Assembly: GCA_963709525.1 (NCBI GenBank)
Contig: CAVPXB010000014.1
Span: 124,001-188,000 of the forward strand
DNA length: 64,000 nt
Reading direction: 5' to 3'
From: CAIWHR01 sp963709525
Lineage (GTDB): Bacteria > Pseudomonadota > Gammaproteobacteria > Burkholderiales > Casimicrobiaceae
Below the pieces are notes generated by a model. That model worked only from the letters and a program-made list of their open reading frames with translations, made no database searches and had not been told where the DNA came from. The translations under genes and the position numbers were made by a program. Positions 37,128-46,717 of the stretch are shown one piece after another; position 1 is the stretch's first letter; each line of letters opens with the position of its first letter.

Positions 37128-37837
37128 GGGCCTCGGCAAGCATTTTGGCGCGCTCGAGGTGCTGTGCGACATCGATTGCGAGGTCGTCGCCTCGGAGGTC
37201 GTGTGCGTGATCGGCCCGTCGGGCTCCGGCAAGAGCACGTTCCTGCGCTGCCTCAACGGCCTCGAGCACGCGACCGCCGGCGAGGTCATCGTCAACGGCA
37301 TCGCGGTTCACGATCCGGCGACCGACATCGACGCGCTGCGCGCCGAGATCGGCATGGTGTTCCAGCGCTTCAACCTCTTCCCGCACAAGACGGTGCTGCG
37401 AAAACATCACGCTGGCGCCTAGCAAGGTGCGCGGCCTCAGCTCGGCTGCGGCCGACGAACGTGCACGGGCGCTGCTGGCCAAGGTGGGTCTCCTGGACAA
37501 GATCGACGCTTATCCCAACCAGCTCTCGGGCGGCCAGCAGCAACGGGTCGCGATTGCCCGCGCGCTGGCGATGCAGCCTTCGATCATGCTGTTCGACGAG
37601 CCCACGTCCGCGCTCGATCCGGAGATGGTCGGCGAGGTGCTCACGGTGATGCAGACGCTGGCCGAGGAAGGCATGACCATGGTGGTCGTGACGCACGAGA
37701 TCGGGTTCGCCCGGCAGGTGGCAGACCGCGTGTTTTTCCTCGACGAGGGCCGGCTGGTCGAACAAGGGTCCCCCGCCGAGCTCATCGACCATCCACGCGA
37801 AGAGCGCACGCGGCAGTTCCTGAGCAAAGTGCTCTGA
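37105..37837 (+). CDS. Polar amino acid ABC transporter, ATPase, frameshifted as read
   Basis: A GlnQ/HisP-type ATPase. The first frame has Walker A (GPSGSGKST) and the Q-loop (GMVFQRFNLFPHKTVL). An extra C at about 37399 then shifts the frame; removing it gives ENITLAPSKVRGLS and continues through the signature LSGGQQQR, Walker B (IMLFDEPTSALDP) and the H-loop (VVVTHEIGFA). The mended protein has about 243 residues, the family norm. It powers the importer of 35542-37127. As read the first part ends at 37422 and would be inactive; sequence error is more likely. Confidence 0.87.
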
Positions 37838-37852
37838 TCGATGCAGTGCACG

Positions 37853-37899
37853 ATTTGTGTTGCACAAATTGATCGTGTCGAACACAATGACATTGTCAT
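37853..37899. promoter_or_regulatory. Cluster of short palindromes upstream of the bactofilin gene
   Basis: ATTTGTG (37853-37859) and CACAAAT (37863-37869) form one dyad. ATGACA (37887-37892) and TGTCAT (37894-37899) form a second. GTGTCGAACAC lies between them. The stretch is AT-richer than its surroundings and sits 40-85 nt before the bactofilin ATG, as expected for regulator binding. No regulator can be named. Confidence 0.35.
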
Positions 37900-37937
37900 A
37901 GCGCTGGCAGCCCGCCGACAAGCGCGCAGGAGACACC

Positions 37938-38540
37938 ATGCTCGGATTGACTCGTCGCCCGGAAACCCTCGACCAAAAACTCGCCGGCAAGCCGGTGCTG
38001 GCGCCGCCCATGAGTGCTACCGCCCCCTTGCCGACGCCAGGACCGGCGCAACCGCCGCGGCTGGCGCCCGCGCCGGAGCAGGCAATCGCATCCGCGCCAG
38101 CGCCCCACTCCACCACCGCGTCCCCGGTTGCGGCTGCGATCGAGCCGCCAGGGAGCACGCTCTTCATCGGTGTCAACATCAAGCTCAAGGGCGTGGAGAT
38201 TTCCGACTGCGACGCGCTGGTGGTCGAGGGCCAGGTCGAAGCAACGGTCAGCAGCAAGGCGATGGAAATCGCCAAACCCGGAACGCTGACCGGCACGGCC
38301 AGCATCGACGTTGCAGAGATCCACGGCCATTTTTCCGGCGAACTCACAGCCCGGACGCGGCTCGTGGTTCACGCCACCGGTCGGGTGTCGGGGACCGTCC
38401 GCTACGGCAAGCTGGTGGTTGCCGAGGGCGGCGAAATAAACGGCGACGTGCGCCAGCTCGATGCTGCCACCGGCGTCTCGCCGTCGTTATCGGGATCCGC
38501 AGCGCGACCGGGTCTTCCGGGTCTGATGCCAAACGGGTAA
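37938..38540 (+). CDS. Bactofilin family polymer-forming protein
   Basis: A 200-residue protein. Residues 1-70 are Pro/Ala-rich and disordered; residues 74-180 form the bactofilin beta-helix with the repeat rhythm GVEISDCDALVVEGQVEA ... GTLTGTASIDVAEIHGHFSG. Bactofilins polymerise without nucleotide into cytoplasmic or membrane-bound scaffolds for cell shape, stalks or chromosome anchoring. No peptidase M23 partner, often found beside them, is present here. A GCAGGAGAC Shine-Dalgarno precedes the ATG. It is convergent with gcdH, 8 nt apart. Confidence 0.88.
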   Translation: MLGLTRRPETLDQKLAGKPVLAPPMSATAPLPTPGPAQPPRLAPAPEQAIASAPAPHSTTASPVAAAIEPPGSTLFIGVNIKLKGVEISDCDALVVEGQVEATVSSKAMEIAKPGTLTGTASIDVAEIHGHFSGELTARTRLVVHATGRVSGTVRYGKLVVAEGGEINGDVRQLDAATGVSPSLSGSAARPGLPGLMPNG

Positions 38541-38548
38541 CGCCGGCG

Positions 38549-39733
38549 TCAGAATGCCGCGATCCCGGTCATCGCCCGGCCGAGAATCAGCGTGTGGATG
38601 TCGTGGGTGCCTTCATAGGTATTGACGACCTCCAGATTGACGAGGTGGCGGATGACGCCGTACTCGTCGCTGATGCCGTTGCCGCCGAGCATGTCCCGCG
38701 CCATGCGGGCGATGTCGAGCGCCTTGGCGCAGGAGTTGCGCTTCATCATCGACGTGATCTCGACCGCGGCCGTACCGTCGTCCTTCATCCGTCCCAGACG
38801 AAGGCAGCCCTGCAGCCCCAGCGTGATCTCGGTCTGCATGTCGGCGAGCTTGCGCTGGACGAGCTGGTTCGCGGCAAGCGGCTTGCCGAACTGCGTGCGG
38901 TCGAGCACGTATCGCCGCGCCCGATGCCAGCAATCCTCGGCCGCGCCCAGCGCGCCCCAGGCGATCCCGTAGCGCGCCGAATCCAGGCAGGTGAAGGGGC
39001 CTTTCAGTCCGCGCACGGCCGGAAAGGCGTTCTCCTCGGGGCAGAACACGTCGTCCAGCACGATCTCGCCCGTAATCGAGGTGCGCAGACCCACCTTGCC
39101 ATGAATCGTCGGCGCCGAAAGCCCCTGCCAGCCCTTCTCCAGCACGAAACCGCGGATGGCGCCTTCGTCGTCCTTCGCCCACACGACAAAGACGTCCGCG
39201 ACAGGACTGTTGGTGATCCAGGTCTTGGCGCCATGAAGGCGGTAGCCGCCCTCCACCTTCTTTGCACGCGTGATCATGCTCCCGGGATCGGAGCCATGAT
39301 TCGGTTCGGTGAGGCCGAAGCAGCCGATCCACTCGCCACGGGCGAGCCGGGGCAGGTATTTCTGCTTTTGCGCTTCGGTGCCAAACACGTGGATCGGCAG
39401 CATGACCAGCGACGACTGCACGCTCATCATCGACCGGTAACCCGAGTCCACGCGCTCGACTTCGCGGGCGACGAGCCCGTAACAAACGTAGCTGAGGCCG
39501 GCGCCTCCGTAGGCCTCGGGGATCGTCGGGCCGAGCATGCCGAGTTCGCCCATTTCGCGGTAGATGGCGGTGTCGGTCGCCTCGAAGCGGAAAGCGTCGA
39601 GCACCCGCGGTGCGAGCCTGTCCCGGCAGTACGCCTGCGCCGAGTCGCGCACCATGCGCTCGTCCTCGGTGAGCTGCAGTTCGATGCGCAGCGGGTCGTC
39701 CCATTGGAAGGTCGCGTGGCTCCTGGCGGTCAT
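38549..39733 (-). CDS. gcdH: Glutaryl-CoA dehydrogenase
   Basis: A 394-residue acyl-CoA dehydrogenase from the ATG at 39733 (MTARSHATFQWDDP). It has the FAD motif GCFGLTEPNHGSDPGSM and the catalytic glutamate in NTYEGTHDIHTLILGRA near the C-terminus. The TEPNHGSD and YEGTHDIH versions are typical of glutaryl-CoA dehydrogenase, which oxidises and decarboxylates glutaryl-CoA to crotonyl-CoA in lysine and aromatic breakdown. No partner gene such as a CoA transferase lies next to it. Divergent from the stress protein at 39988. Confidence 0.92.
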   Translation of the reverse strand: MTARSHATFQWDDPLRIELQLTEDERMVRDSAQAYCRDRLAPRVLDAFRFEATDTAIYREMGELGMLGPTIPEAYGGAGLSYVCYGLVAREVERVDSGYRSMMSVQSSLVMLPIHVFGTEAQKQKYLPRLARGEWIGCFGLTEPNHGSDPGSMITRAKKVEGGYRLHGAKTWITNSPVADVFVVWAKDDEGAIRGFVLEKGWQGLSAPTIHGKVGLRTSITGEIVLDDVFCPEENAFPAVRGLKGPFTCLDSARYGIAWGALGAAEDCWHRARRYVLDRTQFGKPLAANQLVQRKLADMQTEITLGLQGCLRLGRMKDDGTAAVEITSMMKRNSCAKALDIARMARDMLGGNGISDEYGVIRHLVNLEVVNTYEGTHDIHTLILGRAMTGIAAF

Positions 39734-39805
39734 GTCGGGTCCCGTTTTGATCGCGCGTGAACGCAGGTGGCGCTGCGAAATCACGCCGCGCCGATGGAGC
39801 AGTTT

Positions 39806-39917
39806 ACCCGCGGCTGCCCCGGGTCTCGGTACCGGGCGCGGCAACGTCGGCGCCAAGACGGGAAATGCGGCGAGTCCCGGACGTCAGGAAAGCCTGTCCC
39901 GGTGAACGCGCCGCGGG
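39806..39917. promoter_or_regulatory. Inverted repeat in the gcdH / universal stress protein gap
   Basis: ACCCGCGGC (39806-39814) recurs inverted as GCCGCGGGT (39909-39917), with partial extra pairing inside. The 254-nt divergent gap must hold both promoters; no clear sigma-70 pair was found. The repeat could be a shared operator or chance in GC-rich DNA. Confidence 0.25.
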
Positions 39918-39987
39918 TAACATTCACCATGCAGCGAAGAACGCGGCAACAACGACAAACCCCCGCAAGTCACCGCCAGAGGAAGCC

Positions 39988-40827
39988 ATGACCTACCGCT
40001 CGATTTTCGTCCACGTCGACGACGGCGATGACACCGCGCGCCGCCTTGACATCGCCACCCGGCTGGCAACCATGTATCCGGCGGAACTGGTCGGCGCCTA
40101 TCTGGTGCCGGGCCACAACCCCTCTCCATTTACCTCGGCGATGATGGCTTCGGAGATCGTGCGGCGGAGGATGCGCCAGAATGTCGATGACGTTCGTGCT
40201 GCCGAAGCCCGTTTCCGCGCGGCGGCAACCGCGGCGGGTGTCGACCAGGTCGCATGGCGGTCGCCCTTCGGGGATCCCTTCGACGTCGCCGTGCTCGAAT
40301 CGCGCTACAGCGATCTTGCCGTGCTCGGCCAGCCCGACCGTGATCATCCGAATGCGGCCTTCAACACCGAGCTGGCCAACGCCGTGCTCATGCTGTCGGG
40401 ACGGCCCGTGCTCTTCGTGCCCGTTTACGGCGTGGAAAAGACGCTGGGCGAGCGCATCCTGATCGCCTGGAAGGACTCGCGCGAATCCGCGCGCGCAGTG
40501 GCGGACGCGCTGCCGCTGCTCAAGGATGCGAAGGAGGTACACGCCGTCGCCATCACGCCCGATGAGGACGAAAGCCGGCGCGACACCAGGACCGACCAGC
40601 AGGTGCGCCATTTCCTGTCGCGGCACAACGTCAACGCGGTGGTCAAGCGCGTTGTTGCGCAGGACATCGATGCCGGCGAACTGCTGTTGTCGCACGCTGC
40701 GGACATCAGCGCCGACCTGATCGTCATGGGCGGCTACAGCCGGCCGCGAATCACCCAGCTGGTCTGGGGTGGCGTGACCAGCGTGTTGCTGAATTCGATG
40801 ACCATACCGGTGCTGATGTCGCACTGA
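39988..40827 (+). CDS. Tandem universal stress protein (two UspA domains)
   Basis: A 279-residue protein from the ATG at 39988 with a GAGGAAG Shine-Dalgarno. Domain 1 (about 1-140) starts YRSIFVHVDDGDDTARRLDI. Domain 2 (about 150-279) starts ILIAWKDSRESARAVADALP and ends with the nucleotide-loop-like IVMGGYSRPRITQLVWGGVT, then VLLNSMTIPVLMSH. The second loop resembles the ATP-binding G-2x-G-9x-G(S/T) motif, so nucleotide binding is possible. Family members support survival under starvation or oxygen stress. Convergent with the efflux operon, 12 nt apart. Confidence 0.88.
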   Translation: MTYRSIFVHVDDGDDTARRLDIATRLATMYPAELVGAYLVPGHNPSPFTSAMMASEIVRRRMRQNVDDVRAAEARFRAAATAAGVDQVAWRSPFGDPFDVAVLESRYSDLAVLGQPDRDHPNAAFNTELANAVLMLSGRPVLFVPVYGVEKTLGERILIAWKDSRESARAVADALPLLKDAKEVHAVAITPDEDESRRDTRTDQQVRHFLSRHNVNAVVKRVVAQDIDAGELLLSHAADISADLIVMGGYSRPRITQLVWGGVTSVLLNSMTIPVLMSH

Positions 40828-40839
40828 TCGACTGCACGT

Positions 40840-42246
40840 TCATTGCCAGCCGCCGCCCAGCGTCCGGTACAGGGCAACGCGATTCGCCGCATCGACGTAA
40901 CGGACGGCGATAAGCTCCTGCTCGGCGACAAACAGCGAGCGCTGCGCCACCAGCAGGCCCAGGTAGCCGTCGAGTCCGGCGCGGTAGCGCGCTTCATACA
41001 GGCGGAAGGTTTCGGCGGTGGCGTCCACCAGTCCGCGTCGTGCGTCGAGTTGCTCGGCCAGCGTTGCGCGTTCGGCAAGCACGTCGGCAACCTCGCGGAA
41101 GGCGTTCTGGATCGATTTTTCGTACTGCGCCACGGCAATCGCGCGCTGCACCTCTGTCGCCTCGAGATTGGCAGCGAGGCTGCCGGCGTTGAAGATCGGC
41201 ACGCTGATCTGCGGTGCAAAACTCCAGACTCCGGATCCTGCACCGAAGAGGTTGTCGAGCGACAGGCTCGCCGTGCCCGCCGCGGCCGTCAGCGAGATGC
41301 GCGGAAAAAAGGCTGCCCGCGCGGCGCCTATGCTGGCGTTCGCCGCCTGCAATTGGTGTTCGGCCCGCAGGATGTCCGGGCGGCGCAGCAGCACCTCCGA
41401 TGACAGGCCCGCCGGAGCATCGGCGAGCACGGTCAACGCATCGTTGAGCCGCACCGGCTGCAGCGGCATCGGGACCGGAGCGCCGACGAGCAACACCAGT
41501 GCATTTTCGTCCTGAGCGACAATGCCGACCAGGCGTGCGGCCTCGCCGCGCGCGCCTTCCGCCAGCGTCCGTGCCTCCGCCACGTCCAGCGCCGACGCCA
41601 CGCCGCCCTCGAAGCTGCGGCGCGTCAAATCCAGCGATTTCTGCCGTGCCTCGAGCGTGTTCCGCGCCAGCGCGAGGCGTTCGCGCTCGGCCGCCAGCGC
41701 AAGCCATGTCCGCGCGACCTCTGCCACCAGGCTGATCTGTACACTGCGCCGCGCCTCCTCGGTGGCGAGATACTCCTCCAGCGCCTGCTGGTTCAGGCTG
41801 CGGATGCGGCCGAAGAAGTCCAGCTCCCACGCCGTGAAGCCCACCGTCGCACTGTATTGATGAATGATCGTCGTCTGCGCGCTGGTGGTCAATTCGCCGC
41901 CCAGGTACTGTGCGTTCTCGTTGCCCGTGGCGTTGACCGCCGGGTACAGCGTCGCCTGCTGAATCTGGTATTGCGCGCGCGCCTTGTCGATGTTGAGCGC
42001 GGCGATGCGAAGGTCGCGGTTGTTCGCGAGCGCGATGTCGATCACTGCGCGCAGGTGCTCGTCGGCAAAATATTCGCGCCAGGCGACCGCAGCAAGATCG
42101 CCGGCGCCGCCTGCAGTCGGCACGGCGCCCGGAAATGTCGCCGGCACGGGCGGCTCGGGACGCCGGTACTCGGGCGCCATCGTCGCGCAGGCGCCGATCG
42201 TCGCCGCCAGCAGCGCGATCAATGCCAAGCGGAGGGTCGTCATCAT
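40840..42246 (-). CDS. RND efflux outer-membrane lipoprotein (NodT/OprM family)
   Basis: A 468-residue TolC-type channel. The N-terminus is a lipoprotein signal (LIALLAATIGAC, with Cys20 as the lipid anchor). Two OEP repeats follow, with AWELDFFGRIRSLNQQALEE in the first and RRPDILRAEHQLQAANASIG in the second, both signatures of OprM. It spans the outer membrane and docks with the RND pump at 42243. Its ATG overlaps the pump gene's stop (ATGATGA), so the two are translationally coupled. The ATG at 42243 is an equal alternative start. Confidence 0.93.
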   Translation of the reverse strand: MMTTLRLALIALLAATIGACATMAPEYRRPEPPVPATFPGAVPTAGGAGDLAAVAWREYFADEHLRAVIDIALANNRDLRIAALNIDKARAQYQIQQATLYPAVNATGNENAQYLGGELTTSAQTTIIHQYSATVGFTAWELDFFGRIRSLNQQALEEYLATEEARRSVQISLVAEVARTWLALAAERERLALARNTLEARQKSLDLTRRSFEGGVASALDVAEARTLAEGARGEAARLVGIVAQDENALVLLVGAPVPMPLQPVRLNDALTVLADAPAGLSSEVLLRRPDILRAEHQLQAANASIGAARAAFFPRISLTAAAGTASLSLDNLFGAGSGVWSFAPQISVPIFNAGSLAANLEATEVQRAIAVAQYEKSIQNAFREVADVLAERATLAEQLDARRGLVDATAETFRLYEARYRAGLDGYLGLLVAQRSLFVAEQELIAVRYVDAANRVALYRTLGGGWQ

Positions 42247-45200
42247 TTCGTCTCCTGCGCCACGGCGGTTGCCGGCGTCGACGCCAGCGCCTCCTTGTCC
42301 GCCCTGCTCGGGAACCAGCGCTTGATCAACACATAGAACAGCGGTACGAACACGATGCCCAGCACGCTCGCGAAGATCGTACCGCCCAGCACGCCGGTGC
42401 CGATGGCGTTCTGGCTGCCGGAGCCCGCGCCGGTGGCGACCGCCAGCGGCAGCACGCCGAGGCCGAACGCGAGCGACGTCATCAGGATCGGGCGCAGCCG
42501 CATCCGGGCCGCTTCGAGCGTCGCCGTGATCGGGTCCTTGCCCTGCTCTACCAGCGCCTTGGCAAATTCGACGATCAGGATCGCGTTCTTCGACGCGAGG
42601 CCGATGGTCGCGAGCAGCCCCACATGGAAGTAGATGTCGTTGGACAGCCCTCGCCCCGTCGCGGCGACCACCGAGCCCAGCACGCCGATCGGCACGATCA
42701 GGATGACTGCGAACGGCAGCGACCAGCTCTCGTAAAGCGCTGCAAGGCACAGCACGACGACCAGGATCGACAGCGCATAGAGCGCGGGCGCTTGGGTGCC
42801 GGCACGGCGCTCCTCGAACGAGGTTCCCGTCCACTCGTAGCCGATGCCCGGCGGCAGCTTGGCGATGAGTTCCTCGACCGCTGCCATGGCGTCGCCCGAC
42901 GACACGCCGGGCGCCCCCTGGCCCATGATCTCGACCGAGGGGGTTCCGTTGTAGCGCTCGAGGCGCGGCGAGCCGTAGCTCCAGTGCGCCGCGGTGAACG
43001 CGGACAGCGGTACCATCTCGCCCTGCTTGTTGCGCACGTACCACTTGCCGAGATCCTCGGGTTTCATCCGCGCCGGCGCATCCGCCTGCAGGTAGACCTT
43101 CTTGATCCGGCTCCGGTCGAGGAAGTCGTTGACGTAGCTGCCGCCCCAGGCCGTGGAAAGCGTGTCGTTGATGTCGGCGACCGACACGCCGAGCGCGCCG
43201 GCCTTCGCGTGGTCGATGTCCAGCACGTATTCGGGCTGGTCCTCCTGACCGTTCGGCCTCACCGCGACCAGCCGCTTGTCCTGCGCCGCCATGCCGAGCA
43301 ACTGGTTGCGCGCCGCGATCAGCGCGTCGTGCCCCAGGCCGCTGCGATCCTGGAGCTGGACGTCGAAGCCGGTGGACGTCCCCAGTTCGGGTACCGGCGG
43401 CGGCACGAACGCGAACGCCATCGCCTCGCGGATCTGCGAAAGCGCTCCCATTCCGCGCGCGGCGATGTCCTTCGCGCCCGTCCCCTGCGCCTTGCGCTCG
43501 TCCCAGTGCTTGAGCTGGATGAAGCCCAGCCCCATGTTCTGGCCGGCGCCGCCGAAGCTGAAGCCCGCGACGTCGAACATGCCGTCGACGACGCCCTTCT
43601 CGTTCTCGAGGAAGTGGTGCTCCATCTTCTTCAGCACTTCGACCGTGCGCTCCTGCGTCGCGCCGGCGGGCAGCACCGCCTGCACCAGCAGGATTCCCTG
43701 GTCCTCGTCGGGAAGGAACGCCGTCGGCATCCGGACGATGAGCACGCCCAGCGCGGCGACGCTGGCGACGAAGATCGCGACGTAGCGGATCGGACGGTAG
43801 ATGATCGACTTCACCACGCCTTCGTAACTGTGCGTGCCGCGCTTGAACATCAGGTTGAACCAGTGGAAGAACTTGCCGAACAAGCTCCGCTCGCCGTGCT
43901 CGTGGCCCCTTTCGATCGGCTTCAGCATCGTCGCGCAGAGCGCCGGCGTGAAGGTCAGCGCCACCAGCACCGACAGTCCCATTGCGGCGACGATGGTGAC
44001 CGAGAACTGGCGATAGATCACGCCAGTCGAGCCGCCGAAGAACGCCATCGGCACGAAGACCGCAGCCAGCACGAGGCCGATGCCGATCAGCGCGCCGGTG
44101 ATCTGGTCCATCGAGACCTTTGTGGCCTCCTTCGGCGACAGGCCCTCCTCGCTCATCACCCGCTCGACGTTCTCGACCACGACGATCGCGTCGTCGACCA
44201 GGAGGCCGATCGCCAGCACGATGCCGAACATCGTCAGCGTGTTGATCGAAAAGCCGAGGGCCGCCATCACGCCGAAGGTGCCGAGCAGCACCACCGGCAC
44301 CGCGATGGTGGGAATCAACGTCGCCCGGAGGTTCTGCAGGAAGAGGTACATGACCAGGAACACGAGCGCGATCGCCTCGATCAGCGTCTTGACCACTTCC
44401 ATGATCGAGATCCTGACGAACGGCGTCGTGTCGTAGGCGATCACCGTCTTGATGCCTGCCGGGAAGAACGGCTTCATCTCCGCCAGCTTCGACTTCACCG
44501 CGTCGGCGGTGGCGAGCGCGTTGGCGCCCGGGGCAAGCTTGACCGCGATGCCACTCGCGGGTTGCCCCTTGTACCGGCCGGTGAACCCGTAGTTCTCGCT
44601 GCCGATTTCGATCCTGGCGACGTCGCGCAGGCGGACCTCGCCGCCCTGCCCGGAGTTGCGGAGGAGGACGGCCTCGAACTGCTCGACCGACTGCAGCCGG
44701 CTCTGCGCCGTGATCGTGGCGCTGAACCCCTGGCCGGGCATCGAGGGCGTGCCGCCAAGCTGGCCGGCCGAGACCTGCGCGTTCTGCGCCAGCAGCGCGC
44801 TGCGGACGTCGTTCGGCGTCAGCTTGAAGTTCGTGAGCTTGGCCGGGTCCAGCCACACGCGCATCGCGTACTGCGCTCCGAACACCTGCACCTCGCCGAC
44901 GCCGGTGACGCGCGACAGCGGGTCCTGGACGGTGGTGACCAGGAAATCGGACAGGTCGTACTGCGCGTGCGCGCCGGTCTCGGACACGAAGCCGATCACG
45001 ATCAGGAAGTTGCGCACCGACTTCGCGACCTGCACCCCCTGCTGCTGCACCGCCTGCGGCAGGAGCGGCAGCGCGAGCTGCAGCTTGTTCTGTACCTGGA
45101 CCTGCGCGATGTCCGGGTTGGTGCCCGCGTCGAAGGTGATCGTCACCGTGGCGCGGCCGTAGGAGTCCGACTGCGAGCTCATGTAGAGCATGCCATCGAG

Positions 45201-45413
45201 CCCCGTCATCTTCTGCTCGATGACCTGGGTGACGGAATCCTCGACCGCCTTGGCGGAGGCGCCTGGATAGCTGGCGTTGATGACCACGGCCGGCGGCGCG
45301 ATGGCCGGGTATTGGGACACCGGCAGGCGCAGGATCGACAGCGCCCCGGCCAGCATGATCACGATGGCGATGACCCAGGCAAAGATGGGCCGGTCGATGA
45401 AGAAGCGTGGCAT
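42243..45413 (-). CDS. RND multidrug efflux pump, AcrB/MexB type (HAE1)
   Basis: A 1056-residue proton-driven trimeric pump starting MPRFFIDRPIFAWVIAIVIM. It has twelve membrane helices with large periplasmic loops after helices 1 and 7. The proton-relay aspartate pair is in GLLVDDAIVVVENVERVM, and the second half has GLASKNAILIVEFAK. The sequence GSGSQNAIGTGVLGG matches AcrB/MexB more than heavy-metal or MdtBC pumps. It works with the adaptor 12 nt upstream and the channel downstream. Substrates are probably hydrophobic drugs; none can be assigned. Confidence 0.95.
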   Translation of the reverse strand: MPRFFIDRPIFAWVIAIVIMLAGALSILRLPVSQYPAIAPPAVVINASYPGASAKAVEDSVTQVIEQKMTGLDGMLYMSSQSDSYGRATVTITFDAGTNPDIAQVQVQNKLQLALPLLPQAVQQQGVQVAKSVRNFLIVIGFVSETGAHAQYDLSDFLVTTVQDPLSRVTGVGEVQVFGAQYAMRVWLDPAKLTNFKLTPNDVRSALLAQNAQVSAGQLGGTPSMPGQGFSATITAQSRLQSVEQFEAVLLRNSGQGGEVRLRDVARIEIGSENYGFTGRYKGQPASGIAVKLAPGANALATADAVKSKLAEMKPFFPAGIKTVIAYDTTPFVRISIMEVVKTLIEAIALVFLVMYLFLQNLRATLIPTIAVPVVLLGTFGVMAALGFSINTLTMFGIVLAIGLLVDDAIVVVENVERVMSEEGLSPKEATKVSMDQITGALIGIGLVLAAVFVPMAFFGGSTGVIYRQFSVTIVAAMGLSVLVALTFTPALCATMLKPIERGHEHGERSLFGKFFHWFNLMFKRGTHSYEGVVKSIIYRPIRYVAIFVASVAALGVLIVRMPTAFLPDEDQGILLVQAVLPAGATQERTVEVLKKMEHHFLENEKGVVDGMFDVAGFSFGGAGQNMGLGFIQLKHWDERKAQGTGAKDIAARGMGALSQIREAMAFAFVPPPVPELGTSTGFDVQLQDRSGLGHDALIAARNQLLGMAAQDKRLVAVRPNGQEDQPEYVLDIDHAKAGALGVSVADINDTLSTAWGGSYVNDFLDRSRIKKVYLQADAPARMKPEDLGKWYVRNKQGEMVPLSAFTAAHWSYGSPRLERYNGTPSVEIMGQGAPGVSSGDAMAAVEELIAKLPPGIGYEWTGTSFEERRAGTQAPALYALSILVVVLCLAALYESWSLPFAVILIVPIGVLGSVVAATGRGLSNDIYFHVGLLATIGLASKNAILIVEFAKALVEQGKDPITATLEAARMRLRPILMTSLAFGLGVLPLAVATGAGSGSQNAIGTGVLGGTIFASVLGIVFVPLFYVLIKRWFPSRADKEALASTPATAVAQETK

Positions 45414-45425
45414 GACGGACCCCGG

Positions 45426-46640
45426 TTACTTCGCCGGCGCCGCAGACTTGGCCGCGGCGGGTACCACGGCGGACGCCGGTGCGGCCCCCGCCGGTTGCGC
45501 CTGCACCGCCATGCCGGGGCGGATCTTCTGCAGACCTTCGACGATGACGCGATCGCCGGCGGCGAGCCCCTGGCTGACCACCCAGCTGTCGCCGAGTGAC
45601 TCGGCAAGCTCAACGCTGCGGGCCTCGACCTTGTTCTCGGCGTTGACGATCATCACGATGGCCTTGCCGCGCGGATCGTGGGCCACGGCCGCGTGCGGAA
45701 CGACGATTGCGTCCTTTCGCACGCCCTGGGTCAGCCGCGCCCGGACATACATCCCCGGCAGCAGCTCGCCGCGCGGATTCGGGAACACCGCGCGCAGCGT
45801 CACGCTGCCGGTGCCGGGATCGACCGTCACCTCGGAGAACGCGAGCTTGCCCTCCCCGCTGTACACGCTGCCATCCTCCAGCGCCAGGCGCACCGGCACC
45901 GTCGCATCGCGCAATCGTTGCAGGCGGCCGGCTTCGAGGTCGCGCCTCAGGCGCAGGAGTTCGGTGCTGGATTGCGTGAGATCGACGTAGATCGGGTCCA
46001 GTTGCTGGATGGTCGCGAGCGCGGTGGCCTGGTTCGCAGTGACCAGCGCGCCGGCGGTGACCGTGGAGCGGCCGATGCGTCCGGAAATCGGCGCACTGAC
46101 GCGCGTGAATTCGAGGTCGATGCCCGCCTTGTCGGCCGCGGCGCGCGCGGCCGCCACTTCGGCGGCGGCCTGCTTCAATCCCGCTTGCGCGTCGTCGTTC
46201 GCCTGCTTGCTGACGGCATCGATCTTGACCAGATCGGCGTGGCGCGCGGCCCTCACCTGCGCGACCTCCCGATTGGCATCGGCCCGCGCGAGGCTCGCCT
46301 TCGCGCTTTCCAGCGCCGAGGCGTAGGTTGCGGGGGCGATCTGGTACAGCAAGGCCCCGGCCTTGACCTCGCTGCCCTCGGCGAATGCGCGTTTGGCGAT
46401 GATGCCGGTTACCTGCGGCCGCACTTCGGCAATCGCATAGGGCGTGGTGCGGCCCGGCAACTCGGCGACCATCGGTACGGCCTGTGGCTGGACCGTCACC
46501 ACACCGACCGGGGGCGGCGGCGGAAGACCGCCTGGCCCAGGGCCGCTGGTCGGCTGTTGCCCGCCGCCGCACGCAGCGATGCCCAGCGCACAGATCGTTG
46601 CCAATCCGGCGCTGCGGATCCATCCGGGTTTCATCTGCAT
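45426..46640 (-). CDS. RND efflux periplasmic adaptor (AcrA/MexA family)
   Basis: A 404-residue lipoprotein adaptor from the ATG at 46640, supported by GAGG about 8 nt upstream; the lipobox is LGIAAC. Domains are a lipoyl pair (ELPGRTTPYAIAEVRPQVTG and RVSAPISGRIG), an alpha hairpin between them (about 120-190), a beta-barrel, and a membrane-proximal end with a Pro/Ala-rich tail. It is first in the operon. The leader between the promoter near 46905 and this start would contain the whole 46718-46879 palindrome. Confidence 0.93.
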   Translation of the reverse strand: MQMKPGWIRSAGLATICALGIAACGGGQQPTSGPGPGGLPPPPPVGVVTVQPQAVPMVAELPGRTTPYAIAEVRPQVTGIIAKRAFAEGSEVKAGALLYQIAPATYASALESAKASLARADANREVAQVRAARHADLVKIDAVSKQANDDAQAGLKQAAAEVAAARAAADKAGIDLEFTRVSAPISGRIGRSTVTAGALVTANQATALATIQQLDPIYVDLTQSSTELLRLRRDLEAGRLQRLRDATVPVRLALEDGSVYSGEGKLAFSEVTVDPGTGSVTLRAVFPNPRGELLPGMYVRARLTQGVRKDAIVVPHAAVAHDPRGKAIVMIVNAENKVEARSVELAESLGDSWVVSQGLAAGDRVIVEGLQKIRPGMAVQAQPAGAAPASAVVPAAAKSAAPAK

Positions 46641-46717
46641 GGGCTGCCTCGCATCTTTGCCTCCTGCTGCGCGGCGGGCGCGCGGCAGGACGGCTTGAAT
46701 CGTCGGCCCGTGCCTTG

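Noticed and set aside
42135..45599. 1154-codon plus-strand frame opposite the RND pump
   Set aside because: Shadow of the pump gene: His/Arg/Asp-rich with no domain; the pump on the minus strand is unambiguous.
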